Assembly: GCA_028278625.1 (NCBI GenBank)
Contig: JANQDY010000219.1
Location: forward strand, 1 to 8,341
Reading direction: 5' to 3'
DNA length: 8,341 nucleotides
Origin: Thermodesulfobacteriota bacterium
GTDB taxonomy: Bacteria > Desulfobacterota > DSM-4660 > Desulfatiglandales > Desulfatiglandaceae
Position 1 is the first letter of the stretch. Every line of letters starts with the position of its first letter. Below, one piece after another: positions 1 through 5,278 of this stretch. The notes under the pieces are model-generated. The model was not told the origin of the DNA, did not search any database, and worked only from the letters and a program-made list of their open reading frames with translations. The position numbers and the translations under genes are program-made.

Positions 1-658
1 AGAGTTTCGGCTGCGGTTCCTCTGCGCCATATTTCGGCCAATGGTAATCGACAAACCCTTCTCCCTTTTCGCGGCACACATTTGCCATTTCCACAAACAG
101 CCTCTTACCGTTGGGATCTTTATTCTCCGAAAGATCCTTGCCGTTAAGCTGAGGTTTGTAAGGATGCATGACCATGGCGGGGTGCATGTCGTTTATCCAG
201 AAATAATCCTTGTTATCAGGACCATATCTGAGAGCCTCAATCAAATGTTTGGCTTTATCCTTTTTTTCCGCAACGCTCAGGCCTTCTTCCTTTTCGACTG
301 CCGCCAAAATGCCGTAAGCCGTATTCACAGCGTTTTGGAGCTGTTCGCTGTAGACCTTTTTCAGTTTTAGAGAATCATGGGCATCCGTATAGCCTTTTTC
401 CAATACCCCAATGGCGGTTTGAACCTGACTTTCTAGGTATTCCTTCTTTCGAGCCAGAAGTTCCTCCTTGAAACCCTCGATCTGTCTTTTACCATCTGCT
501 TCAATCCTTTGGATGTTTTCCCTTCCAAGCGCTTCGATCTCTTCCACTGCGGCTTTCCCGGTGCGATTGACCTGGATCACGGCAATGAGGCCAATTATGA
601 AGGATGTAGAAAGCAACGCAATCCCCATGACCAGGACCAGTTTTGTGTTGATCTTCAT
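1..658 (-). CDS. Methyl-accepting chemotaxis protein (single-Cache sensor), N-terminal part
   Basis: Partial gene: 219 codons are visible and the 3' end lies beyond position 1. The start is the ATG at 658-656, preceded by GGAGGG six bases upstream. Residues 7-29 form a membrane helix, followed by a charged helical stretch (about 33-75, rich in E, K, Q, R). From about residue 75 comes a periplasmic sCache_2-type domain with its hallmark motifs: YFWIND (152-157), MHPY (164-167), NGKDLSENKDPNGK (172-185) and GEGFVDYHWPK (199-209). In this family the domain binds small ligands such as organic acids outside the membrane and signals through a C-terminal HAMP and MCP region, which is not visible here. 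A sensor kinase with the same Cache domain is the alternative. The sigma-28-like promoter upstream favours a chemoreceptor. The ligand cannot be told from sequence. Confidence 0.85.
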   Translation of the reverse strand, partial: MKINTKLVLVMGIALLSTSFIIGLIAVIQVNRTGKAAVEEIEALGRENIQRIEADGKRQIEGFKEELLARKKEYLESQVQTAIGVLEKGYTDAHDSLKLKKVYSEQLQNAVNTAYGILAAVEKEEGLSVAEKKDKAKHLIEALRYGPDNKDYFWINDMHPAMVMHPYKPQLNGKDLSENKDPNGKRLFVEMANVCREKGEGFVDYHWPKYGAEEPQPKL

Positions 659-892
659 CTCCTGCCCTCCCAAACGGAATGGATTTCAGAACTTGTTCAT
701 CAACAAGCCCCCGATCTGACATTGTTGTCAAAAAATCCCTTGGCAGATCAAAAGGTACAATCAAAACAGAATCTTCGCTTTAGGCACCGATTCCTTCTGA
801 GGGAGAGATTCAGGTGTGTCTCGCAATCGAAAAGGTAGAACCGTATTTTCAAAAGATGTAGAGGGTGAGAAGTAGCGCAAATGTGAGTGCTC
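659..892 (-). other. Long 5' leader of the chemoreceptor gene, with two small hairpins
   Basis: If transcription begins about 7-8 bases past the sigma-28-like -10 at 900-907, the untranslated leader is about 230 bases. It contains two compact inverted repeats: CTTGTT/AACAAG with a 4-base loop (692-707) and TGACA/TGTCA with a 4-base loop (717-730). The second lies next to a run of A on the plus strand. No small gene with a convincing ribosome site was found. The reading frame running from 764 into the chemoreceptor in another frame is a shadow. The hairpins could be mRNA structures or protein operators; neither can be decided from the sequence. Confidence 0.3.
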
Positions 893-899
893 TTTTATT

Positions 900-926
900 A
901 TATCGGCACTTTTGAAATTAATTTTA
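900..926 (-). promoter_or_regulatory. Sigma-28 (FliA)-type flagellar promoter for the chemoreceptor
   Basis: Read on the minus strand, TAAA (926-923) is followed by exactly 15 bases and then GCCGATAT (907-900). The enterobacterial sigma-28 consensus is TAAA-N15-GCCGATAA, so the -35 core and spacing are exact and the -10 matches 7 of 8. A TATAAT hexamer overlaps the -10, but no good sigma-70 -35 sits at the right distance. The position and direction fit the chemoreceptor starting at 658, which is a typical class-3 flagellar regulon gene. Confidence 0.7.
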
Positions 927-1027
927 ACACAAGTAATATGGGTTTTTCAACAGTTATACGTAGCTGAAACACCTCGACAAAATCAAATGAAGGCAGTTTG
1001 CATACACGCATCCCCAATATTAACCGA

Positions 1028-1049
1028 AAGCCGCCTGATAAGGCGGCTT
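1028..1049 (-). terminator. Probable terminator of the response-regulator gene
   Basis: A perfect 9-bp GC-rich stem (AAGCCGCCT / AGGCGGCTT) with a 4-base loop lies 50 bp past the stop codon at 1099. On the minus strand it is followed by TTCGGTTAATATT, which is only partly T-rich, so it may be a moderate terminator. On the plus strand it is followed by CTCGTTCCTTC. It separates the receiver gene from the chemoreceptor promoter, which fits independent transcription of the two genes. Confidence 0.6.
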
Positions 1050-1066
1050 CTCGTTCCTTCAACGAT

Positions 1067-1088
1067 CATGCTTTTTCAAAAAAGCATG
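1067..1088 (-). other. Inverted repeat just past the response-regulator stop codon
   Basis: CATGCTTTTT (1067-1076) pairs perfectly with AAAAAGCATG (1079-1088) around a 2-base centre. It lies 10 bp past the stop codon of the receiver gene and 17 bp before the GC-rich terminator hairpin. Because the stem itself is A/T-rich in the middle, it could be a 3'-end stability hairpin or a duplex operator rather than a terminator. Confidence 0.4.
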
Positions 1089-1098
1089 CCCGAGGATC

Positions 1099-1545
1099 TT
1101 AATCTCCGTCCAGAATCCGTCTGATCTCTTGCGACAAATGCGACAGATGATAAGGCTTTTGAATAAAACCGTTGCATCCGCGATTTACCATTCTCAGGGC
1201 CATACCCCTTTCGCTGTAGCCGCTTGACAGCAATACCTTGACCTTAGGATTAATCGCCTTCAATCTCTCATAGACCGCACCGCCCCCCAGATCAGGCATG
1301 ATCATATCCAGGATAACCAATTCAATGTGATCGTGGTTTCTCCCAAAGACTTCGATGGCCGCTTTTCCTCCCAGAGCCACAAAGACGTTATAGCCGAGTC
1401 TCATTAGTAGTTCGCTGGCTGTTTCAAGAACCAATTTCTCATCATCCACCAGAAGAATGCTTTCTTCAGCCTGTTCCTGAATCTCCTCGAGTCTAAAAAT
1501 GTATTCCTGCAGTTTTCGATGCCCATTTTCATCATGCGCCATCAT
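1099..1545 (-). CDS. Stand-alone response regulator receiver domain protein
   Basis: A 148-aa single-domain receiver. It has the acidic pair D34-D35 (ILLVDDE), phosphoacceptor D80 (LVILDMIMPD), switch serine S107/S108 (VLLSSGYS) and K130 (FIQKPY), so it should be phosphorylatable. The first ~28 residues are charged and probably helical, and no output domain follows. The LSSGYS and FIQKPY segments resemble receivers found at the C-terminus of hybrid histidine kinases, which suggests phosphotransfer from a separate kinase. The start was placed at the ATG at 1545 (or 1542) because GGAGAGG lies just upstream; an ATG at 1566 has no such site. No kinase lies next to it, so the partner is unknown. 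It may feed the adjacent chemoreceptor's pathway, but it is not obviously CheY itself. Confidence 0.85.
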   Translation of the reverse strand: MMAHDENGHRKLQEYIFRLEEIQEQAEESILLVDDEKLVLETASELLMRLGYNVFVALGGKAAIEVFGRNHDHIELVILDMIMPDLGGGAVYERLKAINPKVKVLLSSGYSERGMALRMVNRGCNGFIQKPYHLSHLSQEIRRILDGD

Positions 1546-1566
1546 TTCCTCTCCGCGGGTTGTCAT

Positions 1567-1911
1567 TTATCAACTGATCGTATTTCTTTTAGAATATTGG
1601 AAATCCGCAGTACCCAAAATGGAATCATCTATTTTTAAACACTGAATCTTATTATAAATCGGCTTTTTTTCACTTTACATAAGAGATTTTTTTCCTAAAC
1701 AACCCTGTTGTTATTTGATGTTTAAAATGCTACTTGATGTCAGAAGGCAAGATGAATTGCAGCGCAATGGCATCTTTTCAGTAAATCCTTTTGGGAGAGC
1801 CGGTTTCAAATTTTTGAATTTTGTTCGAGCCCAAGTGGATGGTCCCACTTTTGCGGCGACAGAGAGATCGGACAGAAGGAGCCGTTTTGAAATTGACTCG
1901 GGAGAAATCAG
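1567..1911. other. 345-bp divergent intergenic region between the receiver and NFACT-R units
   Basis: This AT-rich stretch separates two divergent units and should hold both promoters. It contains a perfect TATAAT for the minus strand, an imperfect inverted repeat AACAA/TTGTT (1699-1713), an AT-rich near-palindrome (about 1805-1818), and a 6-bp hairpin AAGTGG/CCACTT (1833-1850) followed by TTTT. A plus-strand open frame from the ATG at 1718 reaches a TGA at 1913-1915 that overlaps the next start codon. It has no ribosome site, an odd composition and no recognisable domain, so it is not called as a gene. No RNA gene is recognised. Confidence 0.5.
1651..1679 (-). promoter_or_regulatory. Candidate promoter of the receiver gene
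   Basis: On the minus strand a perfect TATAAT -10 (1656-1651) lies about 100 bases upstream of the receiver start codon. Seventeen bases further upstream is TGTAAA (1679-1674), a poor -35 with 3 of 6 matches. The same six base pairs read TTTACA on the plus strand, which matches the -35 consensus at 5 of 6. With a weak -10 (TAAACA, 1696-1701, 16-bp spacer), they could serve the opposite unit. The TATAAT is the only strong part of this call. Confidence 0.4.
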
Positions 1912-2277
1912 ATGAACGCGACGAGACCGGATCAGATCGATTTTAACTTCAACAAAGCAAACCTTTTCCGCGAAGAATCCGTCACGGACTTAAATGTCGG
2001 ATCCATTCGATGCCTGAAGCCCATAAAACTGGATGGAACCGATGATCCGGCCCGCATGACCATTTATGTGGGACATGCCCAACTCCGCACATCTAAAGGT
2101 CTTGTCCCCATCCAAACCCGCCTGAAAGCCACCACCCTGCGAAATGCGCTGGAGGAATTTCCAGGGGCCATGCAACAGGTTTTGGAAGAAATGGTGGAGA
2201 AGATGAAGCGAATGCAAGAACAACAAAAGACCTCGCAGACCCAGAACGAATCTCCGATTATTGCCCCCGGTAGGTGA
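1912..2277 (+). CDS. Conserved protein of unknown function, partner of NFACT-R gene
   Basis: A 121-aa soluble protein with no signal peptide or membrane helix. GGGAG seven bases upstream supports the ATG at 1912. Visible parts are an N-terminal segment NLFREESVTDLNVGSIR (17-33), a central beta-rich stretch including IYVGHAQLRTSKGLVPIQ (51-68), a helix with ALEEFPGAMQQ (79-89), and a highly charged, probably coiled tail (91-108) ending in IIAPGR (116-121). It resembles, from memory, small conserved cytoplasmic proteins annotated only as hypothetical in Desulfobacterota. No known catalytic motif is seen. It ends 25 bp before the NFACT-R start, so the two genes are probably co-transcribed and perhaps act together. 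No function is assigned. Confidence 0.75.
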   Translation: MNATRPDQIDFNFNKANLFREESVTDLNVGSIRCLKPIKLDGTDDPARMTIYVGHAQLRTSKGLVPIQTRLKATTLRNALEEFPGAMQQVLEEMVEKMKRMQEQQKTSQTQNESPIIAPGR

Positions 2278-2302
2278 CCCTTTGACCCGTCGGTACAATA
2301 TT

Positions 2303-2671
2303 ATGGAATACCAACTACCGGGTGGTTGGGGAGTGCTCGCAGGAAAAACCGACGCGGACAACGACTATTTGAGTTTCAAAGTAGCCAAGCCCAACGATTA
2401 CTGGTTCCACGTTCGCGGCATGCCCGGCAGCCACGTGCTGTTGCTGGCCCGAGATAAAGGGGAACCGGACCGGGGAACCCTGAAGCGGGCCGCTGCCGTG
2501 GCCGCCTACCATAGCAAGGCCCGACATGGCGGAAAGGTCCCGGTCTCCTGTACCCAAGCAAGATATGTCAAGAAACCAAAGAGGGCAAAACCGGGCTTGG
2601 TGCAGATTCGAAAAGAAGTTGTTATTAACGTGCGGCCCGCGCTACCCCTAGCCGCGGATGAGAGTCCCTAA
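2303..2671 (+). CDS. Stand-alone NFACT-R (DUF814) domain protein
   Basis: A 122-aa protein that is almost entirely one NFACT-R domain. It is the C-terminal RNA-binding-type module of RqcH, Rqc2/NEMF and bacterial fibronectin-binding-like proteins. Diagnostic stretches are the opening LPGGWGVLAGK (5-15), KPNDYWFHVRGMPGSHVLL (29-47), AAAVAAYHSKAR (63-74), VPVSCTQARYVKK (79-91) and KPGLVQIRK (96-104). The NFACT-N, helix-hairpin-helix and coiled-coil parts of full RqcH are absent, so it is not itself a complete ribosome quality-control factor. Solo forms exist in bacteria but their role is not settled. The ATG at 2303 matches where the domain begins but lacks a ribosome site. A TTG at 2282 follows AGGTGA, which contains the upstream stop codon, so a start there (129 aa) is possible. 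The 3' end overlaps convergent nudC by 4 bp. Confidence 0.88.
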   Translation: MEYQLPGGWGVLAGKTDADNDYLSFKVAKPNDYWFHVRGMPGSHVLLLARDKGEPDRGTLKRAAAVAAYHSKARHGGKVPVSCTQARYVKKPKRAKPGLVQIRKEVVINVRPALPLAADESP

Positions 2672-3480
2672 CCCTTCTTGACAAACCAATCGATCAATTC
2701 CCGTGATATACTGATTTTGGGAGGGATTCTCGGCAGCTTATCCGCTCTGAACCACTCTGCGTGGGAAATCTCCACTCCATCCACCTGAATCTCCCCGCCG
2801 TCATATTCCGCTGTAAAGCCCAACATCAGCGAGTCCGGAAAGGGCCAGGGCTGACTTCCGAAATAACGGATATTCTTGACCAAAATCCCCACCTCCTCAA
2901 ATACTTCCCTTCGAACACAGTCTTCAAGGGTTTCGCCCGGTTCCACAAATCCCGCCAGAACACTGTAAAAGGCCTCGGGAAACCGCGGGGAATTGGCCAG
3001 GAGAATCTTCTCATCCCGGATCACCGCGACGATAATGGCGGGAGAAAGCCTGGGATAATTGATGAGTCCGCAATCCGTGCATATTTTCGCCCGTTCATCC
3101 TCTTTGTCCACGTTCGGCCTCCCGCAACGGCTGCAGTACTGATGGTTCCGGTGCCATGCCAGCAGATGACCGGCAAGCCCGGCAGCCTGTACCTGATCCG
3201 TTTCAAAGCCTCGAAACACCTTTCTGAGTTCCATCAACATGAAACCGCCGGGCGGGTTTTCATCCGTCTCCAATTCCGCCGTATAACACGGCACGCGGTC
3301 CAATACACCGAAAAAGTGGGGCTTTCCGTGTGAAATGCCGGATTCGGCAATATCCTTTGTGTTGGGGATTCCGGTCTTTTCATCTTCTTTTACCACCAGC
3401 AGGCGTTCATTTCGGAACAGGAACCAGAAGGCATTTAGAGGAGCGACTTCCGGTGGTCCAGCAGTTGATACAAACGACAT
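2668..3480 (-). CDS. nudC: NAD(+)/NADH diphosphatase NudC (Nudix family)
   Basis: A 270-aa enzyme that cleaves NADH or NAD to NMN(H) and AMP. Family members also remove NAD caps from RNA in vitro and in E. coli. It has the expected layout: an N-terminal domain, a four-cysteine zinc ribbon (C116, C119, C134, C137), then the Nudix fold. The Nudix box is complete at 177-199 (G-X5-E-X7-REVFEEVGI), and the NADH-specific SQPWPFP motif follows at 209-215. E. coli NudC is about 257 aa, so the length fits. The start is the ATG at 3480, because AGGAG sits seven bases upstream; a GTG at 3543 would add 21 residues without support. Its stop codon overlaps that of the convergent NFACT-R gene. It is divergent from prfC. 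The enzyme is cytoplasmic. Confidence 0.95.
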   Translation of the reverse strand: MSFVSTAGPPEVAPLNAFWFLFRNERLLVVKEDEKTGIPNTKDIAESGISHGKPHFFGVLDRVPCYTAELETDENPPGGFMLMELRKVFRGFETDQVQAAGLAGHLLAWHRNHQYCSRCGRPNVDKEDERAKICTDCGLINYPRLSPAIIVAVIRDEKILLANSPRFPEAFYSVLAGFVEPGETLEDCVRREVFEEVGILVKNIRYFGSQPWPFPDSLMLGFTAEYDGGEIQVDGVEISHAEWFRADKLPRIPPKISISRELIDWFVKKG

Positions 3481-3545
3481 GTAACGGCTCCTTTTCTGAT
3501 CATCCAGAAACAACATCATTCGTGGTATACGGATTTTTTTCACAA

Positions 3546-3574
3546 CCGATAACAGCCTGACAAAAAACTGTCAA
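3546..3574 (-). promoter_or_regulatory. Candidate nudC promoter
   Basis: On the minus strand a perfect TTGACA (3574-3569) is followed by a 17-bp spacer and TATCGG (3551-3546), a weak -10 with 3 of 6 matches. Transcription would begin near 3540, leaving about a 60-base leader. The -35 overlaps one arm of a TGACA/TGTCA inverted repeat (3558-3573). The opposite prfC -35 starts 9 bp away. Confidence 0.5.
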
Positions 3575-3583
3575 GATCGGCCA

Positions 3584-3611
3584 TTGACCTTTCCCCTTAA
3601 TGCATTATTAT
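3584..3611 (+). promoter_or_regulatory. prfC promoter (sigma-70 type)
   Basis: TTGACC (5 of 6) at 3584-3589, a 16-bp spacer, and TATTAT (5 of 6) at 3606-3611. The predicted start is near 3618, which gives a leader of about 56 bases before prfC. The leader immediately contains a terminator-like hairpin. Confidence 0.65.
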
Positions 3612-3623
3612 ATGGTCACCAAT

Positions 3624-3650
3624 CGGGCTCCACCGAGAGCCCGTTTTTTT
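3624..3650 (+). terminator. Intrinsic terminator structure inside the prfC leader (possible attenuator)
   Basis: A perfect 7-bp stem CGGGCTC (3624-3630) / GAGCCCG (3637-3643) with a 6-base loop is followed directly by seven T (3644-3650). This is a textbook Rho-independent terminator on the plus strand. No plus-strand gene precedes it; it lies about 6 bases after the predicted start of prfC transcription and 23 bp before the prfC ATG. It could attenuate prfC, or it could stop stray transcription if the real prfC promoter lies elsewhere. Confidence 0.75.
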
Positions 3651-3677
3651 ATGTTGAACAGGGTTTTTGATCAATGA
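3651..3677 (+). CDS. Possible eight-codon leader ORF overlapping the prfC start
   Basis: ATG at 3651 opens an eight-codon frame (MLNRVFDQ) whose UGA stop (3675-3677) overlaps the prfC AUG in an AUGA arrangement. The frame starts right after the T-run of the terminator-like hairpin. No clear ribosome site precedes it; GAGAG lies 11 bases upstream inside the hairpin. A frame this short can arise by chance, so translation is unproven. Confidence 0.2.
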   Translation: MLNRVFDQ

Positions 3678-5260
3678 ACAAAAGGCAAAAACAGGAAGTG
3701 GAGCGGCGGCGGAATTTCGCCATTATCAGTCATCCCGACGCCGGCAAAACCACTCTCACGGAAAAGCTGCTCCTTTTTGGGGGCGCCATTCAGCAGGCAG
3801 GCGCCATCAAGGCGAGAAAAGCCGCACGCCACGCCACCAGCGACTGGATGCGGATTGAGCAGGAAAGAGGCATTTCAGTTACCACCAGCGCAATGAAATT
3901 CAATTACCGGGATTTCGAAATCAATCTTCTGGACACCCCGGGCCACCAGGACTTCTCCGAGGACACCTACCGGGTGTTAACCGCCGTTGACAGCGCTCTG
4001 ATGGTTATCGACAGTGCAAAAGGCGTGGAGCCACAGACGGAAAAACTCATGGAAGTATGCCGTATGCGAAACACGCCCATCATCACCTTCATTAACAAAC
4101 TGGACCGCGAAGGGTTGGCCCCCCTTGATGTTTTAAGCGACATAGAGGAAAAGCTTCAGATTGAATGCGTGCCGCTGTCGTGGCCCATCGGAATGGGAAA
4201 ATCCTTTAAAGGCGTCTACAACCGCCATCAAAGAGGGCTTCATCTCTTTAGACCGGGACAATCTACAGTATCGGAGGAAGGATTCAGCATAGAGGACCTT
4301 TCCGATCCCCACCTCAAACATCATCTCGGCAATCAGGCCCACGAGCTTCGTGAGGACGTGGCCCTCCTGGACGGCGCCGCCAATCCTTTTGATTTGGCCC
4401 ACTATCTGAACGGAAATCAGACGCCCGTCTTTTTCGGAAGCGCCATCAACAATTTCGGCGTAAAGGAGCTTCTGGACGCATTCGTTGAAATGTCGCCCCA
4501 TCCCGCACCCCGCCACACCCTTACCCGCCGGATCTCTCCCTATGAATCTGCTTTTTCCGGGTTTGTGTTCAAAATTCAAGCCAACATGGACATGGCCCAC
4601 AGGGACCGTATCGCATTTTTGCGAGTCTGCTCCGGAATATTCAGAAGGGGAATGAAGGTGGTTCATCACCGCATCGGAAAGGAAATCGCCATCGCCAATG
4701 CCACCATATTCATGGCCCAGTCCCGGGCCAATGTAGAGGAGGCATATCCCGGAGATGTCATCGGCATCCACAACCACGGCACCATCAAGATCGGCGACAC
4801 CTTCACGGAAAAGGAACCCTTGAAATTCGTCGGCATCCCCAATTTCGCACCGGAACATTTCAGACGTGTTCGGCTCAAAAACCCCATGAAGACAAAACAG
4901 TTGCAGAAAGGCCTCCACCAGCTGGCGGAAGAAGGGGCCACGCAGGTATTCCGCCCTTTGGGGACCAGTGACGTCATCCTGGGTGCGGTGGGTGTGCTGC
5001 AATTCGACGTAACGGCCAATCGCCTGAAACAGGAATACGGCGCGGATACGGTCTACGAACCGGTGGACCTGGCCGTGGCACGCTGGGTGAGTTGCGATGA
5101 TCCAAAACGTTTCAAGGAGTTTCAGCGGGAAAACAACGGATACCTGGCCAGAGATGCGGAAGGTGAGCTCACATTTCTGGGCCCGAGCCAATGGCGCCTT
5201 GAGCATGTGATGGAACAATGGCCTGAAGTGGCTTTCGCCAAGACCCGTGAATACAATTAA
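3674..5260 (+). CDS. prfC: Peptide chain release factor 3 (RF3)
   Basis: A 528-aa translational GTPase that removes RF1 or RF2 from the ribosome after peptide release. The GTPase motifs are intact: P-loop SHPDAGKT (19-26), switch I RGISVTT (65-71), DTPGH (87-91) and NKLD (141-144). The rest aligns well with E. coli RF3 (529 aa), including TWPIG-like [43 protein letters not shown] and [11 protein letters not shown], so it is RF3 rather than EF-G. The residue after DTPGH is Q where E. coli has E. The ATG at 3674 has only a weak AGGG about ten bases upstream. The leader carries a terminator hairpin and a mini-ORF that may control expression. It is divergent from nudC and ends 18 bp from the convergent transglycosylase gene, with no terminator between. 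Confidence 0.97.
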   Translation: MNKRQKQEVERRRNFAIISHPDAGKTTLTEKLLLFGGAIQQAGAIKARKAARHATSDWMRIEQERGISVTTSAMKFNYRDFEINLLDTPGHQDFSEDTYRVLTAVDSALMVIDSAKGVEPQTEKLMEVCRMRNTPIITFINKLDREGLAPLDVLSDIEEKLQIECVPLSWPIGMGKSFKGVYNRHQRGLHLFRPGQSTVSEEGFSIEDLSDPHLKHHLGNQAHELREDVALLDGAANPFDLAHYLNGNQTPVFFGSAINNFGVKELLDAFVEMSPHPAPRHTLTRRISPYESAFSGFVFKIQANMDMAHRDRIAFLRVCSGIFRRGMKVVHHRIGKEIAIANATIFMAQSRANVEEAYPGDVIGIHNHGTIKIGDTFTEKEPLKFVGIPNFAPEHFRRVRLKNPMKTKQLQKGLHQLAEEGATQVFRPLGTSDVILGAVGVLQFDVTANRLKQEYGADTVYEPVDLAVARWVSCDDPKRFKEFQRENNGYLARDAEGELTFLGPSQWRLEHVMEQWPEVAFAKTREYN

Positions 5261-5278
5261 CGAGTGTCTTCTTGTGAG

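Noticed and set aside
501..764. 87-codon minus-strand open frame over the chemoreceptor start
   Set aside because: It overlaps the chemoreceptor in another frame, and its translation is low-complexity and matches no domain. The chemoreceptor frame shows membrane helix and Cache motifs.
880..897. Sigma-54-like element on the minus strand (GAGCAC...TTTGC) upstream of the chemoreceptor
   Set aside because: The -24 GG is missing and the spacing to the -12 GC is off by one; the sigma-28 match beside it is much better.
1655..1680. Second sigma-28-like site (TAAA...GCCGAT) upstream of the receiver gene
   Set aside because: The spacer is about 10 bases instead of 15, so it should not be recognised.
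1824..1836. tRNA T-loop-like GTTCGAGCCC
   Set aside because: The flanking bases do not form a T-stem, and no acceptor, D or anticodon arm can be found nearby.
2376..3333. Plus- and minus-strand open frames opposite the NFACT-R and nudC genes
   Set aside because: They are out-of-frame or antisense shadows of two well-supported genes.
4133..5218. 361-codon open frame antisense to prfC
   Set aside because: It lies wholly opposite a clear RF3 gene, has no ribosome site or known motif, and its residues look like a reversed coding strand.
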